In this document: in pieces, positions 19,455-26,676 of the stretch
Numbering within the stretch: position 1 is the first letter of the stretch
How the letters are laid out: every line of letters begins with the position of its first letter
NCBI GenBank assembly: GCA_900318305.1
Contig: ONKB01000084.1
Location: forward strand, 1 to 45,713
From: an uncultured Prevotellaceae bacterium
Lineage (GTDB): Bacteria > Bacteroidota > Bacteroidia > Bacteroidales > Bacteroidaceae
DNA length: 45,713 nucleotides
Reading direction: 5' to 3'
The notes under the pieces: model-generated
What the model was told of the DNA's origin: nothing
Databases searched by the model: none
The model's input: only the letters and a program-made list of their open reading frames with translations
Program-made: the position numbers and the translations under genes

Positions 19455-20358
19455 CTCCCTGTTGCCAATACAGGTCGCGCACTTCCTTGTTCAGGTAATC
19501 CAGAAATTCCTGACCACCCAGAGGTGTGACATCCCGGAACAGACCAAGGCAGAAACGGCCTATACCTTTGAAATCGCATACATTCATCTTCAGCTCCCAC
19601 TCATTCTCAGAAAGCCGAAAAAGATATTGAGAACAACCCGGATACTCTTCTTTCAACAGACGTACGGCCCGGAAATTCAATCTCACTTCCACAGGGTATA
19701 AGGTGTCACCACTGAAATTGAAGGCATCTGTATAAAACTGAGTATGGCGATTCTCATAAATCCAGTTAACTGGCATCAATTCTATTGAGCCGATACGCGA
19801 CAGACGAAACATCTTGTTCATACCACTGATATGCTCATAACACCTCACGCTATCATTATCACCCATAAAAAGATATGGCTCTACTATACGATCGGTCACA
19901 GTGCTGCTCTTCACAGAGGAATAGTTGTGAAGTATAACTATTTTCTTATCCCGGATAGCTTCTGCAAGCAACTCTACTTTGTCGTCATAAGCTTTGTCAA
20001 CAACATAGGGATTCCTTACATGCCATTTCTTCTGCCTGATAAGCTTTTGATACAGAAGTTTCACCTTAGAATCACTCTGCGAAGAGGTTTCCATAAGAGC
20101 CAATACGGCATCCAATTCCTCCTGGGAGAAAAAATTGTAAGCTGTCAGTTTTCGGAAATAAGGAGAATTAGCGTCAAAAGAATAACGGTTTTTCAATCGG
20201 ACTACTTTGAATCCCACATTGGTAAAAAACTCTAGATAACGATAGAAGGAACGTACAGATATTCCCAACATATCACACACTTCCTGCTTTGTCGCACCAG
20301 CAGGTTGGGCCATAAGTTCCAAAAACTTCAGAATCCTGTCAAAAGCGTCAAATTGCAT
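19429..20358 (-). CDS. WYL-domain transcriptional regulator
   Basis: A 309-residue cytoplasmic regulator. An N-terminal winged HTH (ATKQEVCDMLGISVRSFYRYLEFF, residues about 18-45 in sense) is followed by a WYL ligand-sensing domain (residues about 130-220, around VEPYLFMGDNDSVRCYE and FRLSRIGSIEL) and a WCX-like C-terminal part. WYL proteins often respond to nucleic-acid or nucleotide ligands, including DNA damage. ATG 20358 is chosen because it directly follows the rnhB stop (TGA-T-ATG); the TTG at 20373 would overlap rnhB. It is the last gene of the sufC-sufD-sufS-rnhB run and its 3' end overlaps a convergent gene by 26 bases. Confidence 0.85.
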   Translation of the reverse strand: MQFDAFDRILKFLELMAQPAGATKQEVCDMLGISVRSFYRYLEFFTNVGFKVVRLKNRYSFDANSPYFRKLTAYNFFSQEELDAVLALMETSSQSDSKVKLLYQKLIRQKKWHVRNPYVVDKAYDDKVELLAEAIRDKKIVILHNYSSVKSSTVTDRIVEPYLFMGDNDSVRCYEHISGMNKMFRLSRIGSIELMPVNWIYENRHTQFYTDAFNFSGDTLYPVEVRLNFRAVRLLKEEYPGCSQYLFRLSENEWELKMNVCDFKGIGRFCLGLFRDVTPLGGQEFLDYLNKEVRDLYWQQGAIAPGKRS

Positions 20359-20359
20359 A

Positions 20360-20986
20360 TCAACATTCTTCAAAGGGTAATTCCAGTTCCTGCACTGCCA
20401 GGAGATGATAGCTCATACGGTGATACGGAGTGACACCATAGATCCTGATACCTTCACGATGCTCCTTGGTGGGATAACCCTTATTCCGGTTCCAGCCATA
20501 ATGGGGATATTCCTCGTGCAATCTGTCCATATAGTCATCACGATATGTCTTCGCCAAAATGCTCGCAGCAGCGATAGAAAGATATTTCCCGTCACCTTTC
20601 ACTACAGTTTTATAAGGGATGTCATGATAAGGGCGGAACTTATTACCATCCACGATGATAGCTTCCGGCCTTATTTTCAGCGCATCCAAGGCACGGTGCA
20701 TCGCCAAGATGGAAGCCCTAAGGATATTTATTTCATCTATCTCCTTTGCTGTAACCACACCTACTGCCCATGCAATAGCATCACGTTCAATGGTTTGGCG
20801 CAACTCTTTACGCCTGGCGTCTGTGAGTTGTTTGCTGTCATTGATATTTTCATTATGATAATCCTTAGGAAATATCACCGCAGCGGCATATACATCACCT
20901 GCAAGGCAACCTCTGCCCGCTTCATCACATCCAGCCTCAACACAGTCTGAATGCAAAAAAGGCAATAAAACTTTATGCTCTGACAT
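20360..20986 (-). CDS. rnhB: ribonuclease HII
   Basis: RNase HII removes ribonucleotides misincorporated in DNA and RNA primers. The 208 residues carry GCDEAGRGCLAG with the catalytic Asp21-Glu22 pair, IVDGNKF with the third acidic residue, and SIAAASILAKTYRDDYM with the conserved AKTxRD segment. It starts 8 bases after the sufS stop and runs into the WYL gene with one base between them, so it is probably translated from the suf transcript. Confidence 0.95.
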   Translation of the reverse strand: MSEHKVLLPFLHSDCVEAGCDEAGRGCLAGDVYAAAVIFPKDYHNENINDSKQLTDARRKELRQTIERDAIAWAVGVVTAKEIDEINILRASILAMHRALDALKIRPEAIIVDGNKFRPYHDIPYKTVVKGDGKYLSIAAASILAKTYRDDYMDRLHEEYPHYGWNRNKGYPTKEHREGIRIYGVTPYHRMSYHLLAVQELELPFEEC

Positions 20987-20994
20987 ACCAAGAA

Positions 20995-22206
20995 TTAAAA
21001 CATACGTCTTATCTTTTCTATCCCTTCAGCCAAAGCATCTATCTCCGCCTTTGTATTATAGAAAGCAAAAGAGGCGCGTACTGTACCCTCTATGCCCAGA
21101 CGTGTCATAACAGGCTGCGCACAATGATGGCCAGTACGAACAGCTATGCCAAGCCTGTCAAGTAAAGTCCCCATGTCCAGATGATGAACATCTCCGACGA
21201 GAAAAGATATTACAGGCTCTTTCTTACCAGCATTACCGAAAATGCGCAGTCCCTCTATCTTCATTAGGCTCTCTGTGGCATATTCTCCCAACTCATGTTC
21301 CCATGCGGCAATATTCTCAATGCCTAATGTACTGACATAATCCAATGCCACCTTCAAAGCCCTGCTGGCAACATAATTGGGCGTGCCTGCTTCAAACTTA
21401 TACGGAAGATGCTCATAAACGGTTTTTTCCCAACTTACTGAAGCAATCATCTCGCCACCGCCTTGATAAGGTGGCATTCTGTCAAGCAGGTTCTCCCTGC
21501 CATACAATACACCTATACCTGTAGGACCATATATCTTATGACCACTGAATACAAAGAAGTCACAATCCAACTTCTTGACATCAACAGGCATATGAGGCAC
21601 GCTCTGTGCGCCATCAACCAAAATCAGAGCACCATGCTCATGGGCTATCCTTGACATTTCGGCTACAGGGTTAACTGAACCAAGGACATTGGACACATGT
21701 GTTACACAGACAAGTTTCGTCTTAGCAGTAAACAACTTTTCATATTCTTCCACCAACAACTCCCCAGCATCATTCATAGGAACGACTTTTAACACTAAAC
21801 CCTTCCTTTGACACAAGAGCTGCCATGGAACAATATTGGAATGGTGCTCCATGGCAGAAACTAATATCTCATCTCCTTCTTTAAGCAATTCTCCATAGGA
21901 AAACGCCACCAGATTAATACTTTCAGTAGTTCCTCTAGTAAAGACTATCTCCTCTCTCTTCTCAGCACCAATAAATACCCTGACACTGTCCCTCGCTTCC
22001 TCCAAAAGCTCCGTAGCTTTCTCCGAGAGGAAATGCACGCCACGGTGTACATTGGCATTATAATGATAATACTCTGCCATCTCAGCTTCCACTACACAAC
22101 GTGGTTTCTGAGTCGTTGCAGCATTATCCAGATACACCAAAGGCCTGTTATACACCTGAGTATCAAGGATAGGGAAATCCTGTCTTATTTTCTCTATATC
22201 AAGCAT
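20995..22206 (-). CDS. sufS: cysteine desulfurase SufS
   Basis: A PLP enzyme of 403 residues that mobilises sulfur from cysteine as persulfide for Fe-S assembly. The PLP lysine is Lys224 in FSGHKIYGPTG and the persulfide cysteine is Cys362 in RTGHHCAQPV, the group II (SufS/CsdA) form. The N-terminal RQDFPILDTQVYNRPLVYLDNAATTQKP is typical, given here as its sense. It begins 9 bases after the sufD stop. No SufE or SufU gene is seen nearby. Confidence 0.95.
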   Translation of the reverse strand: MLDIEKIRQDFPILDTQVYNRPLVYLDNAATTQKPRCVVEAEMAEYYHYNANVHRGVHFLSEKATELLEEARDSVRVFIGAEKREEIVFTRGTTESINLVAFSYGELLKEGDEILVSAMEHHSNIVPWQLLCQRKGLVLKVVPMNDAGELLVEEYEKLFTAKTKLVCVTHVSNVLGSVNPVAEMSRIAHEHGALILVDGAQSVPHMPVDVKKLDCDFFVFSGHKIYGPTGIGVLYGRENLLDRMPPYQGGGEMIASVSWEKTVYEHLPYKFEAGTPNYVASRALKVALDYVSTLGIENIAAWEHELGEYATESLMKIEGLRIFGNAGKKEPVISFLVGDVHHLDMGTLLDRLGIAVRTGHHCAQPVMTRLGIEGTVRASFAFYNTKAEIDALAEGIEKIRRMF

Positions 22207-22215
22207 GATGTCTGA

Positions 22216-23565
22216 TTATTTTGTCACACATAATTCACACTCTCCGCATCCTTTAAGCCTGCGACGGAAACGCTCCTCCACCATAAACTTCAGTCTTTCC
22301 CTGAGCGGTTCTATTTGGATTTGCCTTATTGCATCACTGAGGAATGCCTCCTGAAGCAACATATTTGCCTCCTTGGGGGGTATGCCCCGCTGTGCCATAT
22401 AGAACAATGCTCTCTCGTCCAATCTTCCGATTGTTGAACCATGATTGCATTTAACATCATCGGCATATATTTCCAACATTGGCTGAGTATACATCCGGGC
22501 TTTAGGGGACACGCACAGATTGGCATTTGTTTCCTGGGAATCAGTTTTTTGCGAATCCTTTCTTACCAGCACCTTCCCGGCAAATGCCCCTACACTTTCA
22601 CCATCCAAAACATATTTGAAAAGAATATTGCTCTTACAACCACCTACGGCATGGTCAACTAACAAATTGGTGTCAATATGCTCCTTGTCATCACCGATGA
22701 TACCACCAAACCAATTTGTCTGTGCTTCCTTGCCGTCAAGTCTAACATAACCCGTGCGACGTGTTAATCCGTTCCGCAACGTAAAAAATCCGCCATTGAA
22801 AACACTACCCGATTTCTGACGGACATACACATTGTCAAACAGCACATTATTTTCATCTGTCTCCTCTATACAGCAGAAGTTAAGACGACTGTCCTTTCCC
22901 ATATAAATCTCAGCTACCTGAGTTGTCAAGAATTTATGTTTCTCCATGTTATGGTCGCATGATAAAACTTGTGCCTCTGCACCGTCATCCATAACGATAA
23001 GCACTCGACGATTAGTCATTAAATCCACACTACCGCATCCCAGATTGACAATCTGGAGAACCGATGCAGGTTTACAACCTTTCCCAATCCATATAAGCAG
23101 TCCATCCTGTGCCAACATGGTATTAAGGTCAGCAATACCATTGTCTCCACAACAACACAATTTGGCATAATAATCCGCCAACATCCCTGGATGCTGTCTG
23201 TCAAAATCACAAATACTGCCTATAAAGGCCTCAACGGAAACCTTTTCCTCTTTCTTAATGGCAGGAACAAACCGGTCTCCTACCATGAAATATACTGCCG
23301 TACCCATATTAGGCACACTACAGCGGAAAGCTCTTTTCCTATCCAAGGCAAAAGGGATACGGCGGGCGTTAATTCCGAAATTATGGGTAAAAGCAGCTTC
23401 CACATTCGTATAGCGATATTCCTCTACTTTTCTTGTTGGGAAACCCCGCTTTTTAAATACATCATAGGCCTCTCTGCGCAATGCGTTCATTATATCGCAA
23501 CTATGCTCAAAGATAAGACGCTCATTGGCCTCAAAAAATTCCAAATACTGTCTCTCGGCTCTCAT
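22216..23565 (-). CDS. sufD: Fe-S cluster assembly protein SufD
   Basis: A 449-residue SUF scaffold component with the SufB/SufD parallel beta-helix core (residues about 180-420: LDGKEAQTNWFGGIIGDD, KCNHGSTIGRLDERALFYMAQRGIP in sense). The conserved CNHGSTIG block lies near residue 380. SufD rather than SufB is favoured by the length and an N-terminal helical part (KRGFPTRKVEEYRYTNV). It normally forms SufBC2D with SufB, but no sufB is found here. The start is 3 bases beyond the sufC stop. Confidence 0.93.
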   Translation of the reverse strand: MRAERQYLEFFEANERLIFEHSCDIMNALRREAYDVFKKRGFPTRKVEEYRYTNVEAAFTHNFGINARRIPFALDRKRAFRCSVPNMGTAVYFMVGDRFVPAIKKEEKVSVEAFIGSICDFDRQHPGMLADYYAKLCCCGDNGIADLNTMLAQDGLLIWIGKGCKPASVLQIVNLGCGSVDLMTNRRVLIVMDDGAEAQVLSCDHNMEKHKFLTTQVAEIYMGKDSRLNFCCIEETDENNVLFDNVYVRQKSGSVFNGGFFTLRNGLTRRTGYVRLDGKEAQTNWFGGIIGDDKEHIDTNLLVDHAVGGCKSNILFKYVLDGESVGAFAGKVLVRKDSQKTDSQETNANLCVSPKARMYTQPMLEIYADDVKCNHGSTIGRLDERALFYMAQRGIPPKEANMLLQEAFLSDAIRQIQIEPLRERLKFMVEERFRRRLKGCGECELCVTK

Positions 23566-23568
23566 AAA

Positions 23569-24324
23569 CTATGCCTCATTCATTTCCGCCTTAATCCAGT
23601 CAAAGCCCTCCTTTTCTATGCGGTCCGCCAAGTCAGGTCCTCCTGTACGCACGATACGACCATCAATCATCACATGCACGATATCAGGTTTCAAATAATC
23701 CAACATTTTCTGATAATGCGTTATCACGATTCCACTCATATCAGCCTTACGCAGGGTTTTGAATCCGTCGGCCACAATGCGGAGGGCATCAACATCAAGT
23801 CCCGAGTCAGTCTCATCAAGAATCGCCAAATCCGGCTCTAGCATCGCCATCTGAAATATCTCATTACGTTTCTTCTCTCCTCCACTAAAGCCCTCGTTCA
23901 CACTTCGCTTAGTCAGCAAAGCATCCATTTTCACAAGGGCACGTTTCTCGCGAAATAGTTTCAAGAATTCAGCTGAGTTCAATGGTTGTAATCCCAAATA
24001 CCGGCGTTTTGCGTCCAAAGCCGCACGCAGGAAATTCACCATGCTCACACCTGGTATTTCTACAGGTTGCTGAAACGACATGAATATTCCTTCATGACTT
24101 CTGTTCTCAGGTCTCATGGCAAGAAGGTCCTTACCTTTGAACATCACCTCGCCATCTAAAACTTCATATTGTAGATTACCCGCCAAAACATTACATAGTG
24201 TACTCTTTCCCGATCCGTTGGGTCCCATCAACGCATGAATTTCTCCCTTACCTATTGTCAGGTTAACACCTTTCAGTATCGCCTTGCCTTCCACCGAGGC
24301 ATACAGATTACGAATTTCCAGCAT
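23569..24324 (-). CDS. sufC: Fe-S cluster assembly ATPase SufC
   Basis: An ABC-type ATPase of 251 residues. Walker A is GPNGSGKS (residues 34-41), the signature is FSGGEKKR, and Walker B LAILDETDSGLD carries the SufC-specific D-x-D-S-G-L-D pattern. ATG 24324 (MLEIRNLYAS) is the family-typical start; the longer upstream frame would reach through the promoter box into the neighbour's promoter region and is rejected. First gene of the minus-strand sufC-sufD-sufS-rnhB-WYL run. Confidence 0.95.
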   Translation of the reverse strand: MLEIRNLYASVEGKAILKGVNLTIGKGEIHALMGPNGSGKSTLCNVLAGNLQYEVLDGEVMFKGKDLLAMRPENRSHEGIFMSFQQPVEIPGVSMVNFLRAALDAKRRYLGLQPLNSAEFLKLFREKRALVKMDALLTKRSVNEGFSGGEKKRNEIFQMAMLEPDLAILDETDSGLDVDALRIVADGFKTLRKADMSGIVITHYQKMLDYLKPDIVHVMIDGRIVRTGGPDLADRIEKEGFDWIKAEMNEA

Positions 24325-24342
24325 AGTTATAATATAGGAATA

Positions 24343-24350
24343 CAAAGGTA
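24343..24350 (-). promoter_or_regulatory. -7 box of the suf operon
   Basis: Minus strand TACCTTTG, matching TAnnTTTG, 18 bases before the sufC ATG. It shows that the operon begins at sufC and that sufB is not part of this transcript. Confidence 0.6.
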
Positions 24351-24436
24351 CAATATTTTCACCAAATCCCCTTCCACCCCTACAGGTGTTTTCACTTTTC
24401 CTGTTAACCAGAAACTGCCTTTCGCAACAAAATTGG

Positions 24437-24444
24437 TAATTTTG
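24437..24444 (+). promoter_or_regulatory. -7 box of the DMT transporter gene
   Basis: TAATTTTG (TAnnTTTG), 30 bases before ATG 24475. It divides the divergent suf/DMT spacer with the minus-strand box at 24343. Confidence 0.55.
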
Positions 24445-24474
24445 CAAGACAATTATCTCAGAGACACCCGCAAT

Positions 24475-25392
24475 ATGTGGTTGGCACTGGCTTTTTTTTC
24501 GGCTTTCTTGTTGGGATTTTATGATATCAGCAAAAAAATCTCATTGAACAACAATGCAGTCATTCCTGTATTGCTGCTGAATACCTTGTTTTGCTTTCTT
24601 TTTTTCGTCCCTTGCATATTAGGCTCTTATTTGGGACTCATATCCCCCAGCTCTGTGATCTATGTTCCTTTCGGAGGATGGGAAGAGCATAAATACATCA
24701 TTATCAAAGCTGTCATTGTACTCTCCTCATGGTATTTGGGATATGTAGGGTTGAAACACCTCCCTATCACTCTTGTCGGACCAGTCCAGGCTACTCGCCC
24801 TGTAATGCTACTGGTGGGTGCAGTCATTGTTTTCAATGAGCGGCTTAACCTATGGCAATGGACGGGAGTGATACTCGCTGTTGTGTCTTTTTATATGATG
24901 AGCCGCAGTGGCAGAAAAGAAGGTATTTCGTTCCGTCACAACAAATGGATGACGTGTGTCATCGTGGCTGCCATATTGGGAGCTATCAGCGGATTGTACG
25001 ACAAATTTCTGATGGCACCTCCAGAGCAAGGAGGAGCCTGTTTGAACCGTATGACAGTACAAGCGTGGTATAACTTCTATCAGTTTCTCTTCATGGGTGC
25101 CATATTTTTCCTATTTTGGACACCTAGACGCTACAAGGAGACGCCTTTCCAATGGAGATGGGCCATCCTGCTTATCTCCGCATTCCTCACTGTAGCTGAT
25201 TTCGTTTACCTCTATGCGCTGACTTATCCTGATTCGATGATTTCCATTGTATCCATGGTGCGAAGAAGTAGTGTACTGGTATCTTTCGCCGTCGGCGCAC
25301 TGTTGTTTAAGGAACACCACCTTATGGCAAAAGCAGCCGACCTCGTACTGATACTATTCAGTATGGTTTTACTCTGGATTGGAACTGATTAA
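24475..25392 (+). CDS. DMT-superfamily (EamA-type) transporter
   Basis: A 305-residue inner-membrane protein with about ten hydrophobic segments arranged as two EamA repeats: LALAFFSAFLLGFYDISKK and VIPVLLLNTLFCFLFFVPC in the first, and a second half starting near WMTCVIVAAILGAISGLYDK. The family exports amino acids, sugars or other metabolites. The ATG at 24475 fits the first membrane helix and lies just after a -7 box; a longer frame from 24235 would run through the sufC gene on the opposite strand. A small lipoprotein gene follows 12 bases later. Substrate not inferable. Confidence 0.85.
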   Translation: MWLALAFFSAFLLGFYDISKKISLNNNAVIPVLLLNTLFCFLFFVPCILGSYLGLISPSSVIYVPFGGWEEHKYIIIKAVIVLSSWYLGYVGLKHLPITLVGPVQATRPVMLLVGAVIVFNERLNLWQWTGVILAVVSFYMMSRSGRKEGISFRHNKWMTCVIVAAILGAISGLYDKFLMAPPEQGGACLNRMTVQAWYNFYQFLFMGAIFFLFWTPRRYKETPFQWRWAILLISAFLTVADFVYLYALTYPDSMISIVSMVRRSSVLVSFAVGALLFKEHHLMAKAADLVLILFSMVLLWIGTD

Positions 25393-25404
25393 TTATTATT
25401 TTCA

Positions 25405-25866
25405 ATGTATAAGACATTTATTCTATTGGCCATTCTACTGTCTCTTTCTGCATGCCGTGACAAGCCCGCAAACAGCACCTTACAAAGCGCAGAGAACACC
25501 CGATACATGTTGGACAGCCGGCTCGACATGACAGGAGCCGATACTTTCAGGTGCTTCTCTGCCACAATCATTAACCAAGGCGAAGCCTACACCGAAGAGG
25601 ACTTCCCTGCACCACAAATTGCAGTTTTAGACAAAACAAGAAAATATATTATCATTGGCATCGGTCGTGACCGTATCGTACTCCGCTCTTTTGGTGGAGA
25701 CACCCTCCGATTAAAAGGTCAGTTGGACAAACATCTCTTAAGAGCATATAGGAATGCATCAAACATGACCATTGACTCGGTGGTCATACTGGGAGCCATC
25801 GGTCAAGGGCGAACTATTATGAGATACAAGAATGTCAGGGAAAAAGAGAAAGAGGAACAGCGTTGA
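25405..25866 (+). CDS. small uncharacterised lipoprotein (possible DUF4738-like)
   Basis: 153 residues with a lipoprotein signal and lipobox LSAC (Cys17), so it is predicted to be lipidated and periplasmic-facing or surface-exposed. The mature part has two beta-rich stretches (KYIIIGIGRDRIVLRSFGGDTLRL and MTIDSVVILGAIGQG) and a charged C-terminus. I recall similar short Bacteroidota lipoproteins annotated DUF4738 but cannot confirm membership. It follows the transporter gene by 12 bases and its last 35 bases overlap the start of the muramidase gene, so all three are probably co-expressed. Confidence 0.7.
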   Translation: MYKTFILLAILLSLSACRDKPANSTLQSAENTRYMLDSRLDMTGADTFRCFSATIINQGEAYTEEDFPAPQIAVLDKTRKYIIIGIGRDRIVLRSFGGDTLRLKGQLDKHLLRAYRNASNMTIDSVVILGAIGQGRTIMRYKNVREKEKEEQR

Positions 25867-26623
25867 CAAGACCAGACAACTTGCCCGTTTACTTCTGTGG
25901 GGACTTGGCATTGTTCTGGCGGTCGTATTTTTTGCCGTTGTTGTCGCTACGCATAACCACAAGATGGAAAAATTGGCTGACAATTCCGCAGCCATATATC
26001 AGATACACGGTATTGACGTGTCTCACCATCAGGGAAAAATCAATTGGGACAAAGTGTGCCGTGCCACTCTTCACAAAAAAACCATATCGTTCGTCTTTGT
26101 AAAATGCTCAGAGGGCAAGACAAAGCTAGATAAATTTTACAAACGTAATCGGGAAGAAGTTCGCAAACATCATCTAAAGTTTGGTGCATATCATTTCTTC
26201 ACCCCCGGATGTTCTCCCAGAGAACAGGCACTGCTCTTCATCCATAATTCGGGTTTAAAAAACGGTGATTTACGCCCCGTGCTTGATGTAGAGAACAAAG
26301 GGAAAATCAGCAAGCAGCAACTTATTGAGGATGTACTTGAATGGCTGAAGATTGTAGGAAAACACTATAACTGTATGCCCATACTATATACCAGCCACAC
26401 CTTTCGCACTCATTATCTCAACGATGAGAGGATAAGCCACTACCCTTTCTGGAAGGCTCACTATCAGGTGGGAGGTATTATTACAGGTAAGAATTGGACA
26501 TTCTGCCAATATTCTCGCCGTGGGCATGTGGCAGGCATTAAAGATGGCAAGAACAACTACGTTGACCTTAATGTCTTCAAAAACACACCTGAAGATCTTG
26601 CAGCGCTCACCCTTGGCGAATAA
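25832..26623 (+). CDS. membrane-anchored GH25 muramidase (lysozyme)
   Basis: GH25 enzymes cleave the beta-1,4 bond between MurNAc and GlcNAc in peptidoglycan. The 263-residue protein has a basic N-terminus followed by one transmembrane helix (residues about 17-40) and then the GH25 barrel: GIDVSHHQGKINW, FVFVKCSEGKT, GAYHFF, the catalytic DVEN, PILYTS, and a C-terminal FCQYSRRGHVAGI...VDLNVF. The ATG at 25832 lies inside the upstream lipoprotein gene; it is retained because later in-frame ATGs would lose the membrane anchor. Anchoring in the inner membrane with a periplasmic enzyme domain suggests a role in wall remodelling or secretion-machine assembly rather than killing; that part is inference. 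Confidence 0.9.
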   Translation: MSGKKRKRNSVDKTRQLARLLLWGLGIVLAVVFFAVVVATHNHKMEKLADNSAAIYQIHGIDVSHHQGKINWDKVCRATLHKKTISFVFVKCSEGKTKLDKFYKRNREEVRKHHLKFGAYHFFTPGCSPREQALLFIHNSGLKNGDLRPVLDVENKGKISKQQLIEDVLEWLKIVGKHYNCMPILYTSHTFRTHYLNDERISHYPFWKAHYQVGGIITGKNWTFCQYSRRGHVAGIKDGKNNYVDLNVFKNTPEDLAALTLGE

Positions 26624-26676
26624 TACACATCAAAAAATGAAGGTCTCATCGATAGAGAAATTTTTCACAACACTAT

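Noticed and set aside
24325-24447. 41-residue N-terminal extension of SufC
   Set aside because: The extension crosses the TACCTTTG promoter box and is absent from the family, whose proteins begin near MLEIRNL.
24235-24474. 80-residue N-terminal extension of the DMT transporter
   Set aside because: It would run antisense through the start of sufC and through the -7 box at 24437; the protein starts sensibly with its first membrane helix at 24475.
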